The notes below the pieces were generated by a model that worked only from the letters and a program-made list of their open reading frames with translations, had not been told where the DNA came from and searched no databases. DNA of 64,000 nt from RGIG6165 sp045538835. GTDB taxonomy: Bacteria; Bacillota; Clostridia; Oscillospirales; Feifaniaceae. This document shows positions 9,512 to 17,608 of the stretch, one piece after another; within the stretch, counting starts at the first letter, position 1, and each line of letters starts with the position of its first letter. A program made the translations under genes and the position numbers. The stretch covers positions 186,001 to 250,000 of the forward strand of contig JAZQEF010000018.1 of assembly GCA_045538835.1 (NCBI GenBank), written 5' to 3'.

Positions 9512-10708
9512 TTATAATTTTGAAACTATTTCAGCAGTGTCTTTGGCAATCATAAGTTCTTCATTTGTAGGAACTACTAGTATTTTGATCTTGCTGTCCG
9601 CCGTTGAAACAACCTTATCATCGCACTTTCCTGCATTGACCTCAGCATCCAGTTTGATGCCCAGACCTTCAAGTCCTTCTACGATAGACGCCCTCATTCT
9701 GCCGTCGTTTTCACCGACACCTGCTGTAAATACAATCGCATCAACATTGCCGCCGAGAGCAGCGATATAAGCGCCGATATACTTTTTGCACTGATATGCA
9801 AACATATCAAGAGCAACTTTTGCGCGGTGATTACCCTCTCTCCACGCTTTTGTTACATCGCGGAAGTCACTTCCTACACCGCTGACGCCAAGCACACCTG
9901 ATTTCTTGTTCATAAGTGTGTCCATTTCAGCGTATGAAAGACCTTCTTTTTCACCGATAAAGCAAACTATAGCAGGATCTATAGCACCGCATCTGGTTCC
10001 CATGAGCATACCCTCAAGCGGTGTCATACCCATAGTTGTATCTATACACTTGCCGTTTTTAACTGCAGTTATCGATGATCCGTTTCCAAGATGACAAGTA
10101 ATTAGATTAACTTCATCTACATTCTTACCAAGAAGTTTTGCGGTACGCTGTGTGACAAATTTATGAGACGTACCGTGGAAACCGTATCTTCTCACACCGT
10201 ATTTTTCATAAAATTCATACGGCAGACCGTAGAGGTACGCCTTTTCAGGCATAGTGTGATGGAATGCCGTATCAAATACAGCAACCTGAGGTTTACCGGG
10301 CATCGCCTTTGAACAAGCCTCAATACCGGTAAGATTAGCTGGATTATGAAGCGGTCCGAGCGGTATACACTCTGTTACTGCTTCAATAACTTCATCTGTT
10401 ATGAGAACTGATTCAAATATCTTTTCACCCGCAGTAAGTACCCTGTGACCGACTGCTGCAATTTCATCAAGAGATGCAACACAACCGTACTGCTTATCCA
10501 TAAGCGCTGCTATCACATTTTCAACTGCATCACTGTGATTTTTGAGTTCTACTTCCTTAGAAAACTCACCGTTTGCCGATTTGTGTGTAAACTTACCGTC
10601 CACACCTATTCTTTCGCAAAGACCCTTTGCAAGGACCTGTTCTGTCTCCATATCAATAAGCTGATATTTGAGAGAAGAACTGCCTGCATTAATAACAAGA
10701 ACTTTCAT
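9512..10708 (-). CDS. ackA: Acetate kinase
   Basis: Interconverts acetyl phosphate plus ADP with acetate plus ATP; in fermenters it gives substrate-level ATP. ASKHA-fold motifs are visible: NAGSSSLKYQ at residues 7-16, the VFDTAFHHTMP block near 175-185, HLGNGSSI near 207-214 and FTAGVGEND near 320-330. Length 398 is standard. A GGGG-AAATAAG spacer precedes the ATG. No phosphotransacetylase gene is adjacent. It is divergent from tmcAL, which consumes acetate. Confidence 0.97.
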   Translation of the reverse strand: MKVLVINAGSSSLKYQLIDMETEQVLAKGLCERIGVDGKFTHKSANGEFSKEVELKNHSDAVENVIAALMDKQYGCVASLDEIAAVGHRVLTAGEKIFESVLITDEVIEAVTECIPLGPLHNPANLTGIEACSKAMPGKPQVAVFDTAFHHTMPEKAYLYGLPYEFYEKYGVRRYGFHGTSHKFVTQRTAKLLGKNVDEVNLITCHLGNGSSITAVKNGKCIDTTMGMTPLEGMLMGTRCGAIDPAIVCFIGEKEGLSYAEMDTLMNKKSGVLGVSGVGSDFRDVTKAWREGNHRAKVALDMFAYQCKKYIGAYIAALGGNVDAIVFTAGVGENDGRMRASIVEGLEGLGIKLDAEVNAGKCDDKVVSTADSKIKILVVPTNEELMIAKDTAEIVSKL

Positions 10709-10758
10709 CTTATTTCCCCTTTATGTAAAAAATACTAACATACCTTAGTAAATTATAG

Positions 10759-10780
10759 TATAATATGATTATCATAATCA
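10759..10780 (+). promoter_or_regulatory. -10 element with Fur-like 7-1-7 palindrome before tmcAL
   Basis: TATAAT at 10759-10764 is followed immediately by the odd palindrome TGATTAT-C-ATAATCA (10766-10780). Its placement between the -10 and the start of transcription fits an operator. The geometry resembles Fur-family 7-1-7 sites, with a symmetric change at position 5 of each half. No good -35 is visible. Confidence 0.4.
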
Positions 10781-10798
10781 AGAGTTTTTTGAGGTTAT

Positions 10799-11890
10799 AT
10801 GAATATTTGTGCAATTATTTGTGAATACAATCCCTTTCACGAGGGGCATCATTTTCAGATTGAGACCGCCCGAAATGAGACGGGCGCATCGCATATTGTC
10901 TGCATAATGAGCGGCAATTATGTGCAGAGAGGTGATGTCGCCGTATACGATAAGTGGTATCGCGCAGAATGTGCTATTAAAGGTGGTGCTGACCTTGTCA
11001 TAGAACTCCCTACCCCCTATGTTCTTACCTCTGCTGAGTTTTTTGCAAAAAGCGGTGTTTTTCTTGCCCGACAGATAGGCGCAAAAACGCTTTCTTTCGG
11101 CAGTGAATGCGGAGATATAGAGGCACTTAAAAATGTTGCTGCAAAACTTAGTTTATCGCAAACACAGGAAAAAATACGCTCATATTTAGCCGACGGGCTT
11201 CCCTATCATGCTGCGGTTTCCAGAGCCGCAGAGACTCCGCTTTTGGATGAGCCTAACAATCTGCTCGGTATAGAATACATCAAAGCCGATCCTTCACTTA
11301 ATTTTCACACAGTAAAAAGAACATTTGCACACGATGAGATAGACAGCGGCTGTGCATCTGATATACGAAAAAAAATACTCTCAGGCAAAATAAAGGCTGA
11401 GAGCGATGCTCATTTCATAGAGTATGCTGATAAAGCAATGCTTGCAACACTTCGTAAAATGACGGTTTCGGAGTTATCGGAAATCAGTGGTTGCTCTGAA
11501 GGTCTCGAAAACAGGCTAAAAAATGTTATAGCAGATGCCTGTAATATTGAAAATCTCTGCGAATATGCAAAAACAAAACGATACCCATTAAGCAGGATAC
11601 GCCGCTATGTAATGTGTGCTTTTCTTGGTATTAAAAATGATTTCCCCGAGAATCCGCCGTATGCAAGAATACTTGCTTTTAATGATAAGGGCAGAGAGGT
11701 CATTTCAGCAGCAAAGATAACATCAGATATACCTATAATAACTAAAGTATCCGAACTCTCCGATGATACTTCGGGCGTGTTTACTACCGAATGTGTCGCA
11801 ACAGATTTATATACTTTATTTTCTGAAAAAACAGCGCCCTGCGGACTTGAATTCAAAACATCTCCCATATATGTGAAAAAGGACAGGTAA
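10799..11890 (+). CDS. tmcAL: tRNA(Met) cytidine acetate ligase (YlbM family)
   Basis: TmcAL forms ac4C at the wobble cytidine of elongator tRNA-Met using acetate and ATP, via an acetyl-adenylate. The N-terminal nucleotidyltransferase signature CEYNPFHEGHHFQI (residues 8-21) and the following IMSGNYVQRGDVAVYDKW block are diagnostic for the family. Length 363 is slightly shorter than the B. subtilis protein but complete. GAGG lies 5 nt ahead of the ATG. It is divergent from acetate kinase, so both genes at this junction handle acetate; co-regulation is only an inference. Confidence 0.92.
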   Translation: MNICAIICEYNPFHEGHHFQIETARNETGASHIVCIMSGNYVQRGDVAVYDKWYRAECAIKGGADLVIELPTPYVLTSAEFFAKSGVFLARQIGAKTLSFGSECGDIEALKNVAAKLSLSQTQEKIRSYLADGLPYHAAVSRAAETPLLDEPNNLLGIEYIKADPSLNFHTVKRTFAHDEIDSGCASDIRKKILSGKIKAESDAHFIEYADKAMLATLRKMTVSELSEISGCSEGLENRLKNVIADACNIENLCEYAKTKRYPLSRIRRYVMCAFLGIKNDFPENPPYARILAFNDKGREVISAAKITSDIPIITKVSELSDDTSGVFTTECVATDLYTLFSEKTAPCGLEFKTSPIYVKKDR

Positions 11891-11902
11891 ACCTGTCCTT
11901 TT
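11877..11902. terminator. Terminator overlapping the tmcAL stop codon
   Basis: AAAAGGACAGGT and ACCTGTCCTTTT pair around a 2-nt centre; the tmcAL stop codon lies in the loop region. A/T runs on both sides suit the convergent tmcAL and upp genes. Confidence 0.85.
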
Positions 11903-11905
11903 CTT

Positions 11906-12535
11906 TTATTTTGTACCGAAAATTCTGTCGCCTGCATCACCGAGACCGGGAACGATATATGCATGGTCATTAAGTTCTGCATCAAGTGCTGCGCAGAATA
12001 TATCAACATCGGGATGATCAGAAAGTATTCTGTCAACACCCTCCTGTGCCGCAATGATATTCATCATTTTTATGCTTCTGGGTTTGTATTCCTTGATCAT
12101 TTCGATTGCAGAAGATGCGCTTACACCTGTTGCGAGCATCGGATCAAGAACAAATACATCTCTGTCCTGTATATCGGGCGGCATCTTGCAGTAATATTTA
12201 ACTGCTTCGAGTGTCACAGGATCTCTGTATAGACCGATATGTCCCACTTTAGCAGAAGGAACAAGCTGGAGAACACCGTCAACCATACCGAGACCTGCGC
12301 GGAGTATGGGAACTATAGCAAATTTTTTACCCTTGAGTACCTTGCACTTCGCTGTGCAGATAGGTGTTTCTACATCAACTTCTGTAAGCGGTAATTCCTT
12401 TGTCGCTTCATAACATACAAGCATAGCAATCTCGCTGATACATTCACGGAAGTCCTTTGTACCCGTGTCCTTGTTTCTGATTATCGAGAGTTTGTGCTGG
12501 ATAAGAGGATGTTCAACAACTGTAAAATGTCCCAT
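11906..12535 (-). CDS. upp: Uracil phosphoribosyltransferase
   Basis: Salvages uracil with PRPP to UMP. The PRPP-binding loop VLDPMLATGVSAS is near residues 128-140. The C-terminal uracil-binding YIVPGLGDAGDRIFGT is conserved, and IPILRAGLGMVDG-type text lies near 76-90. Length 209 is typical. It is last in the run fhs-tsaE-tsaB-rpiB-upp; rpiB ends about 20 nt upstream, so both supply or use pentose phosphate units. Confidence 0.97.
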   Translation of the reverse strand: MGHFTVVEHPLIQHKLSIIRNKDTGTKDFRECISEIAMLVCYEATKELPLTEVDVETPICTAKCKVLKGKKFAIVPILRAGLGMVDGVLQLVPSAKVGHIGLYRDPVTLEAVKYYCKMPPDIQDRDVFVLDPMLATGVSASSAIEMIKEYKPRSIKMMNIIAAQEGVDRILSDHPDVDIFCAALDAELNDHAYIVPGLGDAGDRIFGTK

Positions 12536-12555
12536 TTTTTTACTCCTTATTATAT

Positions 12556-12993
12556 TTATTTTTCAAATTCCATAAACATATCTACTCTGCGCAGATGCTT
12601 ACCGCCCTCAAATTCTGCCTCAAGGAAGGCATCAACTATTTTGTATGCAACTTCTTCACCGATAACTCTTGCACCCATACAAAGCACATTTGTGTCGTTG
12701 TGGCGGCGCGTCATCTCTGCCGAAAATATCTCGTTACAGCATGCTGCGCGTATTCCGCGCACCTTGTTTGCAGCAATCGACATACCTATTCCCGTTCCGC
12801 ATATGAGAATGCCTATATCTGCCGATTTATCGTTTACACTGTCACATACTGCTTTTGCATATACGGGATAGTCGCAGGATTCATTCGTATACGTACCCTT
12901 ATCCTCTACCCCATAACCTTTTTCTTCAAGGTGTTTTATCACTTTATTTTTGAGTTCAACTGCTGCATGGTCGCAACCGATTGCGATTTTCAT
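12556..12993 (-). CDS. rpiB: Ribose 5-phosphate isomerase B
   Basis: Interconverts ribose 5-phosphate and ribulose 5-phosphate. The N-terminal IGCDHAAVELK holds the Asp and His of the active site. GILICGTGIGMSIAANK near residue 60-76 contains the catalytic cysteine. Length 145 matches the RpiB/LacA/LacB family, and the substrate assignment rests on the housekeeping context rather than on a lac operon. It overlaps tsaB by 4 nt (ATGA). Confidence 0.93.
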   Translation of the reverse strand: MKIAIGCDHAAVELKNKVIKHLEEKGYGVEDKGTYTNESCDYPVYAKAVCDSVNDKSADIGILICGTGIGMSIAANKVRGIRAACCNEIFSAEMTRRHNDTNVLCMGARVIGEEVAYKIVDAFLEAEFEGGKHLRRVDMFMEFEK

Positions 12994-13676
12994 TTTTTAT
13001 TACCCCCTGCTAATCTTTCTCTTTCCGCCTGCGGAAGCCTTAAATACTTCGCCTCAAGTTCTTGCGGAGAAACTTTTTCTGCATTAGAAGCGATTTCAGC
13101 GACTGACGAAGCGTGCTGATACCTCAGATGCTCCGGCGCAAGAATCACCCTTTTCATCCGAAATTCATTATAGCACAGCATAGCACCGTCGCCAACTAAA
13201 ATAATGCTCTTTTTTATTTTTTTGAGTTCTTTTTTTAAATCCTCAATAGAAATTGCTCTATCTTCAGTGAGCCTTGTTATATTGCTGCCGTCACTCTCAA
13301 AAAGTGCATTGTAGACCTGAGCACATCTCGCATCCATAGCGGTGCAGATAATACCCTTAAAATCCTTAACATTATGTGCCAGCGCCTCAAGCGTGGAAAC
13401 CCCTGTGCAAGGCTTGTCTGTAGCAAGTGCAAGACCTTTGATAGCGGCAACGCCTATCCTTATACCCGTAAACGAACCGGGTCCTGCAGATACGGCAAAA
13501 AGATCTATATCGGCTGCGGACACACCGCAGGTGTTAAAAATATACTCACACATCGGCAACAAGGTCTGACTGTGTGTAAGTCCAAGATTTGAATAGACCT
13601 CACAAAGTATCTTACCGTCATCAGTAAGCACTGCGCCTGCTGATTTTGCCGATGATTCAAGTGCTAAAATCTTCAT
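12990..13676 (-). CDS. tsaB: tRNA t6A biosynthesis protein TsaB
   Basis: Non-catalytic partner of TsaD in the TsaBDE complex that makes N6-threonylcarbamoyladenosine at A37 of ANN-decoding tRNAs. The ASKHA fold is shown by LALESSAKSAG near the N-terminus and the family signature AVSAGPGSFTGIRIGVAAIKGLA (first part suffices) near residue 62. Length 228 is normal. Overlaps of 4 nt with tsaE and with rpiB place it in one operon. tsaD is not in this window. Confidence 0.95.
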   Translation of the reverse strand: MKILALESSAKSAGAVLTDDGKILCEVYSNLGLTHSQTLLPMCEYIFNTCGVSAADIDLFAVSAGPGSFTGIRIGVAAIKGLALATDKPCTGVSTLEALAHNVKDFKGIICTAMDARCAQVYNALFESDGSNITRLTEDRAISIEDLKKELKKIKKSIILVGDGAMLCYNEFRMKRVILAPEHLRYQHASSVAEIASNAEKVSPQELEAKYLRLPQAERERLAGGNKK

Positions 13677-14092
13677 TTAATTTCCTCTGCTGTTATTTCT
13701 CTTGATTCATCTTCAAGAGCATTTATTGTCAACTTTATATATCTGTCAGGAAGACCGAAAGGAATATTTTCACTCCACTCGATTATGCACACGGCATCAG
13801 AGTCTATACAGTCAAAATAACCTATGTTATAAAGATCATCAAATGTACTTATTCTGTACATATCAAAATGACACACCCTGTACTTCCCCGTATATTCGAG
13901 CATAATAGTAAAGGTCGGACTTGTCACAAGCACATCGGGACAGAGGTGTTTTGCCATACCTCTGACAAATGCGGTTTTGCCTGCACCGAGACCGCCGTAC
14001 ATCGCGACCACATCGCCCGGCTTAAGTCCTTTTGCAAACTCCTCGCCGATACGTTCTGTCTCTTCAACAGATTTTGATAAATACTTTTTCAT
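13673..14092 (-). CDS. tsaE: tRNA t6A biosynthesis ATPase TsaE
   Basis: P-loop ATPase that drives turnover of the TsaBD complex. Walker A GGLGAGKTAFVRG lies at about residues 34-46; the conserved SPTFTIMLEY and HFDMYR follow. Length 139 is typical. Its ATG directly follows the fhs stop codon, and its 3' end overlaps tsaB by 4 nt, so translation is probably coupled across the operon. Confidence 0.95.
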   Translation of the reverse strand: MKKYLSKSVEETERIGEEFAKGLKPGDVVAMYGGLGAGKTAFVRGMAKHLCPDVLVTSPTFTIMLEYTGKYRVCHFDMYRISTFDDLYNIGYFDCIDSDAVCIIEWSENIPFGLPDRYIKLTINALEDESREITAEEIK

Positions 14093-15763
14093 TTAGAATA
14101 TGCCTACTATATCGCCGTTTGGCAAAATGTCTATTTTTTCTGCAGAGGGCACTTTAGGAAGTCCCGGCATGGTCATAATATCACCGGTGTAAACAACGAT
14201 AAAGCCTGCGCCTGCACAGAGCCTTATATCGCGTACGGTGATTTTAAATCCTTCAGGTCTGCCTAAAAGCATAGGATCATCTGAGAGCGAATACTGTGTT
14301 TTTGCAACACATATCGGCTTCTTATCCTGTCCTAAAGATTCAATAAGGTCTATGGCAAGTTTTGCTTTCTTTTCGATTATTATACCGTCTCCGCCGTAAA
14401 TTTCTTTTACAAGAGTTTCGATTTTTTCAGGTATTGAAAGATTTTCATCATACAAAACATGGAACTGCGACGGTTTTTCTTCAATAGTCTTGATGACCTT
14501 TTCAGCGAGTTCTAAACCACCCTCACCGCCTTTTGCAAACACTTCTGCAGGTGCATATTCAACGCCGAGTTTTTGACAGTAGTCTTCAATGAACTTAAGT
14601 TCAGCATCTGTATCACTCTCAAATCTGTTAATTGCAACAACTGCAGGAAGCCCGAATTTTGCAATATTTTCAATATGCTTTCCGAGATTTACGATACCTT
14701 TTTCAAGAGCGGCAACATTTTCATCTTTAAGGTCTTCCTTCTTGACGCCGCCATTATATTTGAGTGCACGTACTGTTGCCACGATAACAACTGCATTGGG
14801 CTTGAGACCGCCGAAACGGCACTTGATATCAAGAAATTTTTCTGCGCCGAGATCTGCGCCAAATCCCGCTTCGGTAACAACATAATCGCCGAGTTTGAGT
14901 GCAGTCTGAGTTGCCTTGAGCGAGTTACAACCATGTGCTATATTGGCAAAAGGACCGCCATGTATTATACAGGGGGTATATTCAAGAGTCTGCACAAGAT
15001 TTGGTTTAAGTGCATCCTTGAGAACTGCCGCCATGGCACCTGCACACTTAAGATCTGCGCAGTATACAGGCTGTCCGTCATATGTATATCCGATAAGTAT
15101 CTTTGAAAGTCTTTCTTTGAGTTCCTCAACATTGCTTGAAAGACAGAGGATCGCCATAATTTCACTTGCAACTGTGATCTGGAAACCATCTTCACGCGGA
15201 ATTCCGTTTACTCTGCCGCCGAGACCGATAACGACATTTCTGAGTGCGCGGTCATTCATATCAAGACATCTCTTGAAAATTATCTGTCTGGGGTCTATTC
15301 CAAGAGCATTTCCCTGCTGGATATGATTATCTATCATTGCGCACAGAAGGTTGTTTGCTGTTGTGATGGCATGAAAGTCACCTGTAAAGTGCAGATTTAT
15401 TTCTTCCATAGGTACGACCTGTGAATAGCCGCCGCCTGCAGCGCCGCCCTTTATACCGAATACGGGACCGAGCGAGGGTTCGCGAAGTGCAATAACCGTC
15501 TTTTTGCCGAGTTTGTCAAGCGCCTGTCCAAGGCCTACTGAAACAGTCGTCTTTCCCTCACCTGCAGGTGTGGGGTTTATGGCGGTGACAAGAATGAGTT
15601 TACCGTCTTTTTTATCTTTCAAACGGTCAATAGCCTCATCTGATATCTTCGCCTTATATTTACCGTAAAGCTCAATATCATCAAACTCAAGTCCGAGTTT
15701 TTTTGCTATCTCCGTAATATTCTTTTTATTACACTGTCTGGCAATTTCTACATCCGATAACAT
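14093..15763 (-). CDS. fhs: Formate-tetrahydrofolate ligase
   Basis: Makes 10-formyl-THF from formate, THF and ATP; it feeds purine and fMet synthesis and is the second step of the methyl branch of the Wood-Ljungdahl pathway. The P-loop PTPAGEGKTTVSVGL lies at about residues 64-78. GIKGGAAGGGYSQV and HFTGDFHAI are diagnostic, and the C-terminal TMPGLPKVPSAE is intact. Length 556 is standard. Other acetogenesis genes are not in the window, so a one-carbon biosynthetic role is the safer reading. First gene of a five-gene minus-strand operon. Confidence 0.97.
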   Translation of the reverse strand: MLSDVEIARQCNKKNITEIAKKLGLEFDDIELYGKYKAKISDEAIDRLKDKKDGKLILVTAINPTPAGEGKTTVSVGLGQALDKLGKKTVIALREPSLGPVFGIKGGAAGGGYSQVVPMEEINLHFTGDFHAITTANNLLCAMIDNHIQQGNALGIDPRQIIFKRCLDMNDRALRNVVIGLGGRVNGIPREDGFQITVASEIMAILCLSSNVEELKERLSKILIGYTYDGQPVYCADLKCAGAMAAVLKDALKPNLVQTLEYTPCIIHGGPFANIAHGCNSLKATQTALKLGDYVVTEAGFGADLGAEKFLDIKCRFGGLKPNAVVIVATVRALKYNGGVKKEDLKDENVAALEKGIVNLGKHIENIAKFGLPAVVAINRFESDTDAELKFIEDYCQKLGVEYAPAEVFAKGGEGGLELAEKVIKTIEEKPSQFHVLYDENLSIPEKIETLVKEIYGGDGIIIEKKAKLAIDLIESLGQDKKPICVAKTQYSLSDDPMLLGRPEGFKITVRDIRLCAGAGFIVVYTGDIMTMPGLPKVPSAEKIDILPNGDIVGIF

Positions 15764-15823
15764 AACATATCTCCCTTAAAGCATTTTTCTTATTTTAACA
15801 TATAGTATTATAAATTTAAAGTA

Positions 15824-15851
15824 TTTACAAGTTTTTTAATTATGATATACT
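15824..15851 (+). promoter_or_regulatory. Sigma-A type promoter for rodA
   Basis: TTTACA (15824-15829), a 16-bp spacer and TATACT (15846-15851) lie about 30 nt before the rodA start. Confidence 0.6.
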
Positions 15852-15881
15852 AAAATTAATTATATTATGGAGGCTACAGTT

Positions 15882-17018
15882 TTGTCTGAAATTCTCAGAA
15901 AAATAAAATATAATATACGAAGTTACTTTGAAACCGCAGATATGTGGCTTATCGCTTTGACGGTCGCCTGCTCAGTCTACGGTCTTGTTCTTGTTGCAAG
16001 TGCTACCTCATCAATGTCCAACCGACTTATTGCAGTACAACTTTTTTCAGCGGTAATAGGTTTTATTCTTATGATAGTCATCTCAAAAATCGACTATCAG
16101 ATATTCTCCGAACTCTGGTTTGTTATGCTTATTTTAAGTGTACTGTGCCTTGGTGTCACACTTATCTTCGGTACTGGTCCCACCGGAAGCACAAACAGAA
16201 ACTGGCTCAATTTCGGTCCCGTATCCATTCAACCAAGTGAATTTGTAAAACTTGCATATATTATTGTAATAGCATCCGTCATCAGTCGTTTCGGCGATAA
16301 CATAAGTTCGCTGAGAAGCGTTGCAACTACACTCGGTATTGCCGCTGTGATACTTGTCCCACTCATGCTTACGGGTGACCTCGGTATGCTTATCGTGTAT
16401 GTTTTCATTACGGCGCTCATGCTTTTCATTGCAGGACTGAGTATATGGTACTTTGTCGGTGTTCTCGCCGTCGGCGCAATATCCGTTCCTTTTCTGTGGA
16501 CACATTTTCTTCACGACTATCAGAAAAACCGTATCATATTCGGTTTTAATCCCGAACTTGACCCCTCCGATGTCGGATATCAGGCAGTTCAGGGGAAAAT
16601 CGCCATAGGCTCGGGCGGATTTTCAGGAAAAGGTCTTTTTCAGGGTTCACAGGTTCAAAACGGATATGTCCCTGCTCATCATACCGACTTTATTTTCTCC
16701 GTTTCCGGCGAAGAACTCGGCTTTATAGGTACGATACTTCTGCTCGCCCTGCTAATTGCGGTTATGCTTCGTATATTTTACCGTTCAAAGCAGGCAGAGG
16801 ATTCTTTCGGCTCACTTCTCTGCATCGGTGTGTTTGCGACATTTGTTTTCCAGGTCTTTATCAACATTCTGATGTGTGTCGGAATGTTCCCCGTCATCGG
16901 TATAACATTGCCGTTCTTCAGTTACGGCGGCTCATCAATGCTATCAAGTTTTATGGCGATAGGCATTGTGTTGTCAGTCTCTTGCAACAACAGAACGTTA
17001 TCATTTAACAGGCTATAA
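15882..17018 (+). CDS. rodA: RodA/FtsW/SpoVE family peptidoglycan glycosyltransferase
   Basis: SEDS-family polymerase that elongates glycan strands from lipid II with a partner class B PBP. About ten transmembrane segments are apparent. The family signature NRNWLNFGPVSIQPSEF lies near residues 105-121, and GITLPFFSYGGSSM near the C-terminus is the classic FtsW/RodA/SpoVE motif. The catalytic-loop Asp lies in the extracellular loop after GKGLFQG, VPAHHTDFIF. ATG 15867 carries the Shine-Dalgarno GGAGG within its own codons; TTG 15882, 8 nt downstream of GGAGG, is preferred. Standing alone it best fits RodA, but SpoVE is not excluded. Confidence 0.88.
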   Translation: MSEILRKIKYNIRSYFETADMWLIALTVACSVYGLVLVASATSSMSNRLIAVQLFSAVIGFILMIVISKIDYQIFSELWFVMLILSVLCLGVTLIFGTGPTGSTNRNWLNFGPVSIQPSEFVKLAYIIVIASVISRFGDNISSLRSVATTLGIAAVILVPLMLTGDLGMLIVYVFITALMLFIAGLSIWYFVGVLAVGAISVPFLWTHFLHDYQKNRIIFGFNPELDPSDVGYQAVQGKIAIGSGGFSGKGLFQGSQVQNGYVPAHHTDFIFSVSGEELGFIGTILLLALLIAVMLRIFYRSKQAEDSFGSLLCIGVFATFVFQVFINILMCVGMFPVIGITLPFFSYGGSSMLSSFMAIGIVLSVSCNNRTLSFNRL

Positions 17019-17020
17019 TA

Positions 17021-17050
17021 CAAATCCCGTACAAATTTGTACGGGATTTG
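17021..17050. terminator. 30-bp perfect palindrome between rodA and nrdR
   Basis: CAAATCCCGTACAAA followed directly by its exact complement TTTGTACGGGATTTG, in the 34-nt gap between convergent genes. It is probably a bidirectional terminator, though a clean T run is missing on both sides. Confidence 0.65.
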
Positions 17051-17052
17051 TA

Positions 17053-17511
17053 TTACCTTTCATTTTTAAGAAGTTTTGTAAGTTCATCCATAAAGGTATT
17101 GATGTCTCTGAACTGTCTGTAAACAGAGGCAAAACGAACATATGCCACCTGATCTATATCCTTGAGTTTATCCATGACAAGTTCACCTATTTTGACAGAT
17201 GTTATCTCTCTGTCAAGAGAGTTGTGCATTTCAACTTCTATTTCATCAACAAGATTTTCTATAACTGCCATAGAAACAGGACGCTTCTCGCAAGCACGGA
17301 CTATACCTGTGACAAGTTTATTTCTGTCATATGCCTGCCTTGACTTATCCTTTTTAACAACGACAAGCGGCAATGTCTCTATAATTTCATATGTAGTAAA
17401 ACGCTTTCCGCATTTGAGACATTCTCTTCTTCGCCTTATGCTGCTTCCCTCTTCCGCAGGTCTCGAATCCACGACCTTGCTTTCACCGTATCCACAGTAA
17501 CAACACTTCAT
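17053..17511 (-). CDS. nrdR: Transcriptional repressor NrdR
   Basis: Zinc-ribbon/ATP-cone repressor of ribonucleotide reductase genes that senses ATP versus dATP. The N-terminal MKCCYCGYGESKVVDSRP has the paired cysteines, and ECLKCGKRFTTYE supplies the second pair, followed by the ATP-cone. The frame remains open 36 codons upstream, but the zinc ribbon starts at ATG 17511, which has a GGGGGCGG purine stretch ahead of it. 152 residues, the usual size. Its promoter carries an inverted repeat (see 17527-17571). No nrd structural gene lies nearby. Confidence 0.95.
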   Translation of the reverse strand: MKCCYCGYGESKVVDSRPAEEGSSIRRRRECLKCGKRFTTYEIIETLPLVVVKKDKSRQAYDRNKLVTGIVRACEKRPVSMAVIENLVDEIEVEMHNSLDREITSVKIGELVMDKLKDIDQVAYVRFASVYRQFRDINTFMDELTKLLKNER

Positions 17512-17526
17512 ATTGCCGCCCCCACA

Positions 17527-17571
17527 AATCAAATATAATTTGATTATAACATTACACATCGATTTTTGCAA
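17527..17571 (-). promoter_or_regulatory. nrdR promoter with overlapping inverted repeat
   Basis: On the minus strand TTGCAA (17566-17571), 17 bp and TATAAT (17543-17548) make a strong promoter. AATCAAAT-ATA-ATTTGATT (17527-17545) overlaps the -10 and start site, an operator-like position 16 nt ahead of the nrdR ATG. It does not match the usual NrdR-box sequence closely. Confidence 0.6.
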
Positions 17572-17576
17572 ATAAA

Positions 17577-17604
17577 AAGAGAGAACGGCATTTCGTTCTC
17601 TCTT
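17577..17604 (-). terminator. Terminator after the aminotransferase gene
   Basis: AAGAGAGAACG and CGTTCTCTCTT form an 11-bp stem with a 6-nt loop; TTTTTATTTG follows on the minus strand. Confidence 0.85.
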
Positions 17605-17608
17605 AATT

